Below are positions 35,101 through 46,082 of a DNA stretch of 64,000 nucleotides, piece by piece (positions within the stretch are counted from its first letter, which is position 1; each line of letters starts with the position of its first letter). The DNA comes from Dryas octopetala (lineage: Eukaryota; Streptophyta; Magnoliopsida; Rosales; Rosaceae). Location of the stretch: the NCBI GenBank assembly GCA_963921425.1, contig OY992833.1, positions 10,519,738-10,583,737 of the forward strand. Direction: 5' to 3'. The notes beneath the pieces are model-generated. The model saw only the letters and a list, made by a program, of their open reading frames with translations, did no database searches and had not been told where the DNA came from. The position numbers and the translations under genes were made by a program.

Positions 35101-35284
35101 TGTAGATCTCCTTCAATTGATAGCAATACGAATCCAACTTTTACTAATTTGGATGATGACGGTTGTTCATCCATAGGTAATGAATGTCTATGCATATATG
35201 GCTATATAGCAATTTGCTGTTATAATTCTTAATTTCTAAATTAAAATAACTTATTTTTTCTCTTCATTATTTTTTGTAGAATGA
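32140..35284 (+). pseudogene. FAR1/FHY3-related (FRS) gene, broken
   Basis: A 5' untranslated exon probably ends at CTCTCAG/GTATAG (about 32285). The coding exon starts after ATTGTATCAG, with ATG at 32775. The N-terminal FAR1 zinc-finger domain is clear (GHEFQTLDDVEEFYKRYAKE, GCKARI, GHNHNL). A MULE-type transposase core follows (IFDTTYNTNRYGMIFAPLMG, TITNQDPAITKAI, FCSWHILNKF), then a SWIM zinc finger (CSCKQFESDGIPCRHILAYL) and a cysteine-histidine knuckle (CCKIGQSHNKRNC). The splices 34990/35106 and 35176/35280 keep one frame to TGA at 35282-35284. Intact relatives are nuclear regulators of light signalling descended from Mutator transposases. Here frame changes near 33396 and 33985, at least five in-frame stops (for example at 33529, 33713 and 34562) and another frame change near 34900 make it a pseudogene. 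The preserved splice sites suggest recent loss. Confidence 0.85.
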
Positions 35285-36290
35285 ACTATCAGGAGGAGGC
35301 TTCTTAACGTACTTTCGGCAAATGATATTTTGTTTGGTCCAAACCCACTAAGATGTGCTAGCATCAATTAGCCATTTGTTTTTTGGTTTTTGTGTGTAAA
35401 GAAAGTTGGTGTTAGTTTATACTAGAACCTAGTGATATTGTAAAGAAAGTTGTGGCGCCAAGATCATTTGGTGTTAGTTTAGTTTAAAATCATTATTAAA
35501 CTAACACCAATTGGTATGTGATTTTGATTTTGTGATAGATTCATGATTTATGGAGTTGGTATATGAATTTGATTTTATTAAAGTTGGTGCTTTTAATTTA
35601 TGGAGTTAGTATGTGAACTTGAATATGTTGCTCAGTAGAATTCATGAATGAGAATGTGATTTTGATTTTGTAACAAAAGAGCAATACTTAGTCATGAATC
35701 ATGCATTGGAAAGGAAAATAATATTTTAAGGAAAAGAACCTATTTTTGCATTATATGACAACAATTGTATTCAATTCAGGTTCTGCATATCACTGTCAAG
35801 ATTGTACAATTCATATATAAATGAGTAATTGTGCTAATCAGTAACTACAAAAGAGCTACAGACCAAAAGAAAAAAATACAAAAGAGCAAGTGTTGGCTTC
35901 TTTGTGCTTGATGGGAATTAAGTACATATGAGTTTCTCCATTTCAGTGACTCCAAATCTGTGACTCCAAGTCTATGCATGACTCCAAACTATGCAGGACA
36001 TTGAAGATTCGTCAAGAAAGTCTGCAAAAACCGACAAAGTAAACCTCTATTTTCCTATAATATCTACAATAAAATTTGCATAAACTAAACAAAGCAAGCC
36101 ACATCAAAATCAATTCATCCAGACCTCAGTTAATTTAGTAAATTGTTTAAAGAAAGTAAAAAAATCAAGTATTCATAACAAAACAAAAATCCATTTAACA
36201 ATATCAAATCTCATGCTCTCCAATCCTCTTTTCCTTTTTTCCTAACTCCATTTTCTCAACAACCAAATAAGAAACAACCATTCAAGTACC
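35285..36290. other. Unassigned stretch 3' of the FAR1-related gene
   Basis: Contains probable 3' untranslated sequence, and loosely repeated phrases near 35460-35660 (AAAGTTGGTG, GGAGTTGGTATGTGA-like). No gene or terminal repeat was recognised. Confidence 0.3.
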
Positions 36291-36429
36291 AATAATGAAA
36301 ACAAGTGTCAGCTTTCCATATAATCGAGTTGAGTCGATCTTACAATATAATACAGAACCAATTAAAATGGATAAACAACATTGCAAGAATATCCGGAGCT
36401 TGTCAGCTGCTTCGATGCTCTTCATCAAT

Positions 36430-36790
36430 TACAGATATGTTATAGAGATGTTGACAAAAAAAAATTTACAGAGATTAAAGAATTACAGAGATGTTGACCA
36501 AAAAAAATCGCACATCTAAAGCAGCATAATTCTTTTCACACACGCATGTACAATATATAGAAAAAACCTTTACTTCATGCAAAAAGTGAGATTAAAGAAT
36601 TACAGAGATGTTGACCAAAAACAATCGCACATCTAAAGCAGCCCAATTCTTTGCACACACATATGTACAATATATAGCAAAAACCTCTACAATATATAAC
36701 AAAAACCTTTACTTCATGAAAAAAGTGAGATTAAAGAATTACAGAGATGTTGACAAAAAAAAAAAAAAAAGAATTACAGAGATGAGCCCT
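36430..36790. repeat. Tandem repeat, about 125-130-bp unit, about 2.5 copies
   Basis: ATTAAAGAATTACAGAGATG recurs at about 36474, 36592 and 36731. Between the copies lie TCGCACATCTAAAGCAGC, CACACACGCATGTACAATAT and CCTTTACTTCATG. A short extra copy of the GTACAATATATAGCAAAAACC piece precedes the last unit. The 69-77-codon open frames here are by-products of the repeat. Confidence 0.75.
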
Positions 36791-36959
36791 AGAGTTTTAA
36801 ATTTAAGATTGGAAGCCAAAAAAGTGAGAACTCATACCTGATAGAGGGCGATGATGTGAGAGGTTGCTAAAAAAGCTCTGATTTTTGTGATTGTAACTCA
36901 GAAATCCCTAAATATTTAGAAGAATTTAAAACCAATAAATATTCAAATCGAAAGAAGAA

Positions 36960-37399
36960 CATTCTCTCTGGGTACCATCATGCAGTGCAGTTTCATAATC
37001 ATAACCATTCATGTTTTAGGTCCCTTCTCAAGGGTCTTCCATATAAAAAATAGCCAAATTGGTTATTGTTTGTTCATTTAAACTATGCATTCAAATATAA
37101 TTCGTCCGATAAAATTGAAATGATGTTGGCTATAATAAACTGGCTAAACAGTTTCCGATTTGACTGATTTTTTGCAAGACGGATTTTTGAATGATGTTCT
37201 AAAATATGAATGGTTTCGAACTGTATTTGTCTATATAGTTTAGATGACCCTTGCTAAAAATCATTCAAATATTTTTTGCAAGGTTGATCTTTGAATAGGG
37301 ACCTAAAAAATGATCAATTCAAATTATGAGAACACATTGTACAGTGGGCCCAAAAAGGTGGTTAGCGCCGTATTATCTTACTAACTAGATAGCTCTAAA
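36960..37399. mobile_element. Decayed MITE-like sequence
   Basis: Words shared with other MITEs in the window occur (TTTTTTGCAAGACGGAT near 37170, TTTTTTGCAAGGTTGATC near 37277, CCGATTTGACTGA near 37156), partly in inverted array. The outer ends are not definable, and no target duplication is seen. Confidence 0.4.
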
Positions 37400-37408
37400 T
37401 ATTTTTTA

Positions 37409-37711
37409 GGCCAAAAGACAGTTTTTGTCCCTATACTATGGATGAGTCGCACTTTGGTCTTGTTATTCAATTTGAAATTTTTAAGGACCATGTTTCGATT
37501 AATGTCTCAGTCAGGTCCAATCTGTCAAAATCGTCTATTTCAGAGCCAATCAAGTGGTGCTACGTCGACATTTTTCTTCTCAGTTTTGACGGATTAGACC
37601 TGATTGCGACAATAATGGAAACACGCTTCTGCGAACGTGGAAATTGAAATGACGGGACCAAAGTGCGACGACTTACCCAACAAGTACAGGGACCAAAAGT
37701 GACTTTACGCC
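37409..37711. mobile_element. Mutator-type MITE, 303 bp, 9-bp target duplication
   Basis: A perfect 9-bp duplication TATTTTTTA (37400-37408 and 37712-37720) flanks it, the size Mutator-like transposases make. Terminal inverted repeats of about 60 bases: left GGCCAAAAGACAG...TTTTTGTCCC, right (inverted) GGCGTAAAGTCAC...TTTTGGTCCC. Both carry CGCACTTTGGTC further in. It has no coding capacity. The GGC start is shared with the MITE at 52656-53386. Confidence 0.82.
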
Positions 37712-37958
37712 TATTTTTTATGTGTGTATGTATATATATATATATATATATCAGATAATGATTATAAAGTCTACTTTTGAACTCTTAATGATAATTGAAC
37801 CCACATAGTTTATCCAAATGATAAAAAGGTCCACTTAATTAGTTTTAAACCCACCTTAAAAAAAAATAAGTTTTTGTCGTCGAAGCCTTGAATGAGCCAG
37901 CGACCTCCAGATCGGAGTTTGTCGACCTCTGATCTGCAAGTATAGGGCGTGATGTAAT

Positions 37959-38903
37959 TGTTGGAATATGCACTTATGCAAATCTTTTTAATAAACGTAT
38001 TGCATGTGTATATTTCTAATATCAATGGGCAAACTTGTCTTTTATGTTAAGAGGTCATATATCAATGGGCATACTTTTCTTGTATATTTGAAATATTTCT
38101 AATATTTCATCATTCATATACATACTATATTCTTATATATGTGTATATGCATAAAAGAGGTTCATGATTTCATGTTAAGAGAATAATGTCCTAAGGAAGC
38201 TAGGACAATGAGACTTATATCTTTAAGTACTTGAAGTCTAAACAGTTCCTAGTTACAGACAATATCAATCTAGTGAAGCGAGCATGATCTATCTCTACTT
38301 AACGTTTAGGATAATTGGTCTCAGATTATCGGTGTAGAGACACTAGGAGAAGATTATGGGTGCTAATAAATGGTTCACTGAACGTGACCAATATAACGAA
38401 TACATGTTATGGAGTATTACTCACACGTCAGCAGAAATTCGTTAAGTCTTGATAATACAACTGGTCTCTAGACTTGAGACGTTATAGTTGTCCTGTGCAT
38501 TCAGTCGCTATGCTTTGACTGTATCATAAGGCTAGATTCCTAGAGTTTAGTTAAAAATTGTTGATTGGGTATAGTCACTGACGTATGGGGGCATGTGTGT
38601 GTTCAACACATGATCTAACACTGTTGGTAATAGGAGAGATATTTCAAGAGACAACAGACGTTTAGATTTAGGAATCTTTGGCCAAAGTACTAGATCATGG
38701 AAACAAGGTTTCAAGGTCGAATATAATCTATACATAAGAGTTGGGTCTCAAGGATTATACTAGGGTTGATGGAATTCCATACCTAACCATAATTCAAGAA
38801 ATCCTATTTTGTAAATCATAGATATTATTGTATCATATCTCAATTCAAAGTATGATCGTATAAAATTTATTTTCCGTTGCATTTATATGATCAAATTCCA
38901 ACA
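37959..38903 (+). mobile_element. Probable solo LTR, copia-like, 945 bp
   Basis: It begins TGTTGGAATATGC and ends GATCAAATTCCAACA, so the ends form short inverted repeats of the TGTTGGAAT type common in copia LTRs. The flanks are GTAAT and ATAAT, a 4-of-5 match for a target duplication. No second LTR or coding region is seen. The strand is uncertain because the ends are symmetrical. Confidence 0.58.
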
Positions 38904-39047
38904 ATAATATCCTGAAAAAAATAATAATAATAATAAATACAATTATATTTATATAAGAAATAAACATTTGTTTATTTGAAGTTTTACATATGGTATTGTA
39001 ATTATGAATATCTACATACATAACAAGCTATATATTGCTATTTGCAG

Positions 39048-39335
39048 TATTTGACTACCCGTTTAGCACTGTTTTTAGAACGATCAAAAGCCTTTTCAGA
39101 TTAGTAAAAGTGCTTTTGGCCGGTAGCGTTTGACAAAAATAAATAAAAATGTTTATGGGTTATAAAAGCGTTTTTCAGGGTTTTTTTGTGAAGCCCTTGT
39201 CAGGTGCTTCCTCAGGAAGCATTTTCAAGTGCTTTTGCATGAACTTAGAATTTTTATAAAATTTTTTACAAGCTTCTTAGCAGAAGCGCTACTAAATAAA
39301 AATGCTTCTAAGAAGCAGTCCCAAATGGCCCCTTA
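39048..39335. mobile_element. MITE-like element with AGAAGC-rich arms
   Basis: Left end near ACCCGTTTAGCACTGTTTTTAG, right end (inverted) GGGGCCATTTGGGACTGCTTC. The interior alternates AAGTGCTTTT, AGGAAGCATTTTC and GAAGCGCTACTAAA words that can pair with each other. The arrangement resembles abundant plant MITEs, perhaps hAT-related. I could not fix a target duplication. Confidence 0.45.
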
Positions 39336-39699
39336 AGTTTTTAATTATTATTGTAAATTGATCATAATATCTAAGGGTTGTTAGCAACCAATACATTTAG
39401 CAAGTTACACTCAAGCTTCCACGTAGAAGCTTTTCTATCAACCAAGTGTAGGAACTAAGAACCACTCAATACCTTGCTGAGGTAAGCTTTCTAATGTCAT
39501 CTCCCTTTGTTATTTTCCTTATTAGATGCCAAGTGTATAGATCAATTATCAAAATATCAAGATGGCCTCTTAATCATGAGAGAATAAGAACAGATGGCCT
39601 ATTGATCTTGAGATCGATAAGAACAAAATGGCTTGATCTTGATGGTTAAAATAAGGATAGATGGCTAAACAGAAAACCATGAGAGGGACCCAAGGAGGA
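39336..39699. other. Unassigned stretch
   Basis: Contains a phrase repeated with changes (AAGATGGCCTCTTAATCATGAG, AGATGGCCTATTGATCTTGAG, about 39558-39612). No gene was recognised. Confidence 0.3.
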
Positions 39700-40576
39700 A
39701 AATTTCATTTTTTGGGGAAGGGGAGATTTTATCACCATACCAAGATATTTTCATCAAGATTTCAGAAATTTCGGCGAAAATATCTGAGGTAGAGATTGGA
39801 GGGAAAAAGGGGAGGAAGAGGCAGATCGAACGTACCGCCCAACGCCGAAGGGAGAGAAGAGATCGGGGAGTGATAGGGAGGACAGAGAAAAGATCAGGGA
39901 AGGAGGAGGAGGGAGTGAGGGACTGGGAGAGTCGAAGAGAGAAAGAGAAGGTGAGAAGGAAGACTAATCACTAGACTACTGGAGAAGTGGAGAGGTTACG
40001 GGGGAAAAGGAAGGAAAGAAAAAAAAAACAGAAAAGAAAAGAAAAAAAAAAATGAAGAGAAAAGGAAAGAAGAAAAAAAGAAAAGGTTTAGGGTTGATTG
40101 AGGTTTGGGGTCTTTGGGCAATTGGAAAAAAAAAGTTTGGGGTTTCGTTTGACCGTTTTGGTATTTCGTATAGTTGTTTTTAACCTTATACATTTCTATA
40201 TAAAAAATAATTAAAAATACCTTAAAGGCCCTAAACACTAATTTCATATACCATATCCTAAACAATATAAAGTATAAATTATAGAGTATATAGAGTTTAA
40301 TGTATAGATTATAGAGTATAAAAAAATACTAATTTTATTTAACAGTATTTGCCTCCAGCGCACATTATATTCATCTTATATCATATGAAACCTACTATAT
40401 AATTTAGTTTCTTCAATATTTTTTATCAATGTAATAGATAATATGTCAAGTTTCATTCAAAATTTTCGTCGTTTTTGTCTAATTTTGTCACAATCGAAAT
40501 TTTATCGAAATTTGAGTGAAAATTTTCGTCGAAATTTCCATCGAAAATTTCTTCAAAACCGAAATTTTACTCCTTA
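39700..40576. repeat. Dispersed repeat, copy 2 (family unknown)
   Basis: Partner of 5453-6921. It shares the GA-rich head, the GTTTAGGGTTGATTG block (about 40086), the CCTAAACAATATAAAG block (about 40257) and the tail ending CGAAATTTTACTCCTTAG. It starts with GAAATTTCGGCGAAAAT-like words (39765) that are inverted relative to its tail, hinting at terminal inverted repeats. It lacks a 550-base segment present in copy 1. Confidence 0.6.
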
Positions 40577-40700
40577 GAGAGACCTTCTTGCTTTTTCTCC
40601 TACATATAAGGCAGTCCCAACCTCCATTGTTTCACGCCAATGAGTAGAGTAGAAAGAGAGGAAAGAAAAAAAGGCAGAGAGGGAGAAAAAGAATACAATA

Positions 40701-40703
<3 letters not shown>

Positions 40704-40750
<47 letters not shown>
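40704..40750. repeat. (GA)n microsatellite
   Basis: About 22 GA units. The surrounding 40577-40982 is otherwise unassigned. Confidence 0.95.
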
Positions 40751-40751
<1 letters not shown>

Positions 40752-40982
40752 ATAGGTTGGAAACTCTAGTAAGGTTAGAAATTGAAATTTCATCCTTCTT
40801 AGAAGTTTTTCCTTAGACTTTACTGTAGGAACTCAGAGCATTACTATGGTTTTTCTTTAGTGTAGGAACTCACAGCTTTTAGCCTCTATAGAACTCCAAG
40901 GGGTATAAAGAAAGGTGAGCTTAAGGAACCCATGGAAACATGGGTGTCCTTATCAAATTTTTCTAAAACTTGTTGTTTTATT

Positions 40983-41407
40983 GGCTTATTATTTGGTTTA
41001 TCCCCTGAAAGTAATTAGAATTCTCACATTACCCTCTGAAAACTAATTTTTGTGTATCACTTTACCCCATGTTTACTATTTTCTTATTTTTACAAATTTT
41101 GGAAATTAATTAAAAATAGCTTCAAAGTGTTAAGTCTTAAAATTTTAATATAGTCGGAGGAAAAATTGGTAATTTGACCCCATAGTAAATAAGTACTAGT
41201 CAAGACGAGTTCGTTGGAATTTTCCATATATTTTTCTGAGTCCAGAGCTATTTTTAATTAATTTCCAAAATTTGTAAAAATAGGACAAGGGTAAAGTGAT
41301 ACACGAAAATTAATTTCAGGGGGTAAAGTGAGACGAAAAAAACATCAGGGAGTAATGTGAGATTGAGAATTCGAATTACTTTTAGGGGGTAAACCAAATA
41401 ATAAGCC
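40983..41407. mobile_element. Foldback MITE, 425 bp, long inverted ends
   Basis: The left arm GGCTTATTATTTGGTTTA... pairs with the right arm, which in reverse complement reads GGCTTATTATTTGGTTTACC. The pairing continues through CCCCTGAAAGTAATTAGAAT and further in at ATTTCCAAAATTTGTAAAAA. The GGC start is like the two Mutator-type MITEs in the window, but a 9-bp duplication is not clear here. Confidence 0.7.
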
Positions 41408-41409
41408 TT

Positions 41410-42920
41410 TTGTTTACACACCTTTGTTTTATGTTGTAAAACTAAAAATTAAGTTGTAGATAGCCTTATTATAGCCTTAGAAACATGTTTTGCGATTTGG
41501 AATTGAAATTAAGAAAATGCAAAAACAAAGAAATATGAAAAATTTGGAAATTTTTCCGGATAAATTCGCAGTTTTCATATGGCCTACTTTCAGGCCTTAT
41601 AAATAGAGTTTTAACCGCCCATTTTTCATGATATTTATATGGTTATAAAGAGATGATGCAAAACTTTAAAACAAGTATAAGTTTGCATAATTTGGTGAAG
41701 GTTTGATAGGTTAAAAGTCGAACCAAAGTTGAGATAAAAACTATAAAAAAAAAAAAAAAAAATCATGGAAAACAAGGGTTGTTTTGAAGAAGATGATGAA
41801 TAGTGATTGGCTAGCGACCCCCACACATACTGCAGGCAAATGGCAGCGGGTGCGGCTGTTTCCAGCCACTTTTGTCGTCCAATTTTCATCTTCCCAACAC
41901 TATTTTTCAATACGAGTCTAATGGTATTAGTTTCATGACAATCTGACTCCTATAAATTAGAGTGTGAGTTACACTCTCCTTAAAAGGAGAGTGAGATTAA
42001 ATTAAATTGTATTAAATTGTATCTAACCTATAATTTTTTTTTTTAAATTGTTTAGACCGAGCACGTGGGAACGAACCGAGAGAAATTGTTCTTTGGTATA
42101 ATATTTATGTGATATATTCTACTTTATTCAATCCAAAGTGTTCTCATTCTTGTTAGTTTAATTGTTATGGTTATTCTTTTTCATTATTGTATGATTTACT
42201 TGGACATTGTAATTTTTGTTATTGTCTACAAAATTGATTGTGGAATTATATGGTTTGATGCTAATTACTATTTATTTTATTAATCATGATATTGAAGATA
42301 GATTTGTGGTCATGGTTATTTAATTTTCATTATTGATTATGGCTTTGCATGCATAATTATAAGTGCTTAAGGAAAGTGCAATGGTAAACAGTGTGAATAA
42401 ACGATTAATTGAGACACTAAGGGGAAAGGGGATGTCCTTGGTGATCTCGTGACTATTGGAGACATCAAGGGAAAAGGGGATATCCTTGATGGTCTCATGA
42501 ATTGTGGATGAATTGTTGAAGGAAAAGTGAAAAGAATAATATTAAAAATATGTGAGGTTAAGGAATGGATGGGTGTTGGTTCATACATGGGACATTCGGA
42601 GCCACAGTGGTGAGATACACGGTAAGAGATGTGTAGGATGCACGATATGGGACACGTAGGATGCACAATATAGGACGTATAGGCCGTGTGTGTGTGTCAA
42701 CGGGAATATATAATAAACAAGTTATACCGAAATTTCAATTAAAAGTTTATATTTTTCTTATCACGCAGTTAAGATTAAATTTATGGGCCGAATTATTTTA
42801 ATTTATCCAGTAATTTATCACATTGTGCTTGGGGAAGTTTTAGTTACTTCGATCCAGATGTGGTTCACACCTCAATTTGAGATTTGAGATATATAAAGAT
42901 ATTCTAGATCGGAGCATGAC
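41410..42920 (+). mobile_element. Partial gypsy-like LTR (same family as 19374-21890)
   Basis: The right edge reads GATCGGAGCATGACA, like the GGCGTGACA end at 21890. Internal words (GGGACATTCGGAGCCACAG, near 42588) match ATAGGACACTCGGGGCCAGA at 21312. The left edge is not definable. 41420-42120 is AT-rich with no gene. The part from 42129 is also in the tandem duplication. Confidence 0.45.
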
Positions 42921-43505
42921 ACATGATCTAGAAGTGTTGGCAATTGTTACTGTCACAGTGGCAATTATTGTTACTGTTAAAATTAAGATTTTTTATTTCA
43001 AAAGCTTGAATTTTTGTGTCTTGTGTTGGTTTTATGCTTTTTTTTTTTATATATGTTTATGAAAGAAAATACATAAGATTTATTTAAGCTGTCATGTTTT
43101 GGGCAATGCACAGTGAGAATTGTCATTGCCCAAGAGTGACTAATTCTCTTGACGCGAAAAAATAAATAAATAAACTGGACACACTGGGCTCCATGCCTAG
43201 TGCATTTTTCCACATGATTTCATTTAAGTGGATTGCACTGGGACCTGATTTTTGACAGTTGTCACACCCCAAAACCCCGGCAAGTGACAGAGCACGTATC
43301 TTAAGGTTCTCAAGAATACAACACTCACTCGATAGAGCATTGTAAACACAGTTCCTTAAAATACGTTAAACCCTTTATTTAAAAACTGAGTTGAATCAGA
43401 GATAAAATAAGATGTGGAAATTAAAATTTTGTTAAATAAAAAGTTTATGACAAACCCAACCCCTTGAGATTACACATTTAAAAGGATGCAACCTCGTAGA
43501 TAACA
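42129..43505. repeat. Tandem duplication, unit A
   Basis: It starts CAATCCAAAGTGTTCTCATT and ends ATGCAACCTCGTAGATAA. It is composed of the right part of a plus-strand LTR (to 42920), a spacer with TTACTGTTAAAATTAAGA, and the terminal 245 bases of a minus-strand LTR (from 43260, TGTCACACCCC). Compared with unit B it lacks about 230 bases after GTGTGTCAACGGGAAT (about 42705). Confidence 0.8.
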
Positions 43506-44427
43506 CAATCCAAAGTGTTCTCATTCTTGTCAATTTAATTGTTATGGTTATTCTTTTTCATCATTGTATGATTTACTTGGACATTGTAATTTTTGTTCAA
43601 TCTTTATTATTGTCTACAAAATTAATTGTGGAATTATATGGTTTGATGCTAATTACTATTTATATTATTAATCATGATATTGAAGATAGATTTGTGGTCA
43701 TGGTTATTTAATTTTCATTATTGATTATGGCTTTACATGCATAATCATAAGTGTTTGAGGAAAGTGCAGTGGTAAACAGTGTGAATAAACAATTAATTGA
43801 GACACCAAGGGAAATCGGATGTCCTTGGTGATCTCATGATTATTGGAGACATCAAGGGAAAAGGGGATATCCTTGATAGTCTCATGAATTGTGGATGAAT
43901 TGTTGAAGGAAAAGTGAAAAGAATAATATTAAAAATATGTGGGGTTAAGGAATGGATGAGTGTTAATTGGCTCAATCATGAGACATTCGGGGCCACAGTG
44001 GTAGGATGCAAGGTATGAGACGTGTAGGTCTGTTTGTCTCTCTGTGTGTCAACGAGAATAGATAAGGAGTGAGTACATGCATTGTTCATCTTGCACGCAT
44101 GTCATCTGACTGTGATTATTTACTATTTTATTAAATATTGATGAAGCGTAATAGTTCCTACTGAGCTTCAAAGCTCATGCTGTTAACATATATGTGCAGG
44201 TATCAATCCCAATGTGGAAACAACAAAGTGAATATGTTAGAAATGTCGTGTTTGCTATCTTGTTATTATTAGAGATGAATGAGTGTAATTTAATAAAGAA
44301 GTTATACCCAAATTTCAATTAAAAGTTCATGTTTTTCTTATCACGGAGTTAAGATTAAATTTATGGGCCGAATTATTTTAATTTATCCAGTAATTTATCA
44401 CATTGTGCTTGGGGAAATTTTATTTAC
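43506..44427. repeat. Tandem duplication, unit B, left part
   Basis: It repeats unit A from CAATCCAAAGTGTTCTCATT and stops at GGGGAAATTTTATTTAC, where the SIRE-type element is inserted. It keeps the segment around TACTGAGCTTCAAAGCTCAT (44159) that unit A has lost. The unit continues at 61431. Confidence 0.82.
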
Positions 44428-46068
44428 TGAAAGTTTGTATTAGGTGATTTATCTACTTAATTAACTTGATTAAAACCACTGTCAGTAATCGGACCCCAAT
44501 TTTTGTTTTATATGATCACTTAGGGACTAATCAAGCAGACAAAACTCTGACGACACAGTGGCTAAAATCTGAAGACACAGATTGACTTGTCAATCAAAAA
44601 TAACTTTTGTAAACAACACAAATCAAACACACCAAAGGATCAAGTGACATCCTATACACTCAGAGGACCCATCTTAGTAGGCATCCCAGTGTTATCCACA
44701 ACTACAATGGTGTGTGATTAGCTAAACAGTTCCATATAACATATAGCAATTTCAAGCATATAACTACAGTGCAGATTTGTGTTTAAATGTTGAGTGAGTC
44801 AGTAAACATAACAACACAAAATAGAGACGAATGCACACAAGATGTTCACCCAGAAAAACCACAAAGGGTAAAAACTGGGGTCTTTTTCAACTAACCAGGC
44901 AATCCACTATAGAGAAGGTTCAATACAAAGGGAGCATACAACACACAAGCTCAATCACTAAGTCCTAAACTAAGTGGCAGCTTCTTACCCCTTTGTGCAA
45001 CTTCCATAAATAAGGCAATCAGTCATTCATGAAGAAGGCAGCTCCAACTCCAAGCTTATCAACCCATGGCACCAATTCACACCAAGCCCAGCAGATTCTT
45101 CAACGTATGAACATGATATGCAAATTTGGATTCTTTAAAATTAGCCTTCTCAAGCAAAAGACATGAAAAGGCTAATGGAATCCTTTATCTAAAATCTAAA
45201 TGAATGTGTTAATGAATATGTGAAAAGATTTTAAACTACACTCAAACCCATTCAGATTTTAGATGAAAAACAAGTTAAGAAAATCAAGTAGTTTTTGAAA
45301 ATCAAAAGCATTTTCTTACTTGATAAAGGATGAACACTCACCCAAAATACCCAAGCATGAACACCCGAAAATCCCCACTTAAAATATTCTCATCAACCCC
45401 CTCAAAAAAGTCTGAACCGATCCCACATATACCTGTACACCAACACACGCAATTCCCATGTTTGCCAGAGCCATGTGGAAGCCAATCAATGATTGTCCAC
45501 AAGAGACGAATAAAGAGCATATTCCTTTTGTCCTAGAGAGGTATCCTAGTATTGCTAAGGATAGGAATGAGGAGCTGTAAAATCAAATATTGCTTTATTT
45601 TGCAAAAATCAGAAATGGAGAAGATGATGAATAGTGCTGAGGTGTGTGTGAGTGAGTGGCGTGAAAGGTAAAGATGCAATCAGATCTGATTCAGTGAGGG
45701 AAAGCAAGTCATGTGCTTTGCGCATGCATGTTTAGAAAAATAGAAAATGGGCTTCTAATGAAATGGGCTTTAATAAGCAAAACCCGAAATGGCCCCACTG
45801 CAGTGACTGTCACATAAGTATCAGCCACTGTACGTGAAGAACATTGTTCTTTATGTTCAGTGAATGACTAGTCAAATAGACAAAAAACGGTTATTTTCCT
45901 GAAATGAATGAAGTACAGTATACCTTGAGTCTTTGTTCATTCTTGACTTCTTCAATACAACTAATCTTGTCCTTAATCTAGCCTAGAGCCTGTGAGTGAT
46001 TAAATAAAAATAAATACAATAGTTTTGACAAGGGAAATAGCCAATATAACAAATCCTAGAAACTAACA
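44428..46068 (-). repeat. 3' LTR of the minus-strand SIRE-type element (1641 bp)
   Basis: On the window strand it starts TGAAAGTTTGTATTAGG and ends CTAGAAACTAACA. It matches 59787-61430 with about 4 differences per 100 bases. Confidence 0.92.
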
Positions 46069-46082
46069 ATCTCCCCCTTTGG
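46069..46082 (-). other. Polypurine tract of the SIRE-type element
   Basis: The minus strand reads CCAAAGGGGGAGAT immediately before TGTTAG of the 3' LTR, as at 3781-3792 in the plus-strand element. The spacer 46083-47590 shows no gene. Confidence 0.85.

Noticed and set aside
44423-44427. 5-bp target duplication TTTAC for the 17 kb element
   Set aside because: The right flank starts TACTT, so only TAC is shared. I report it as worn or short.
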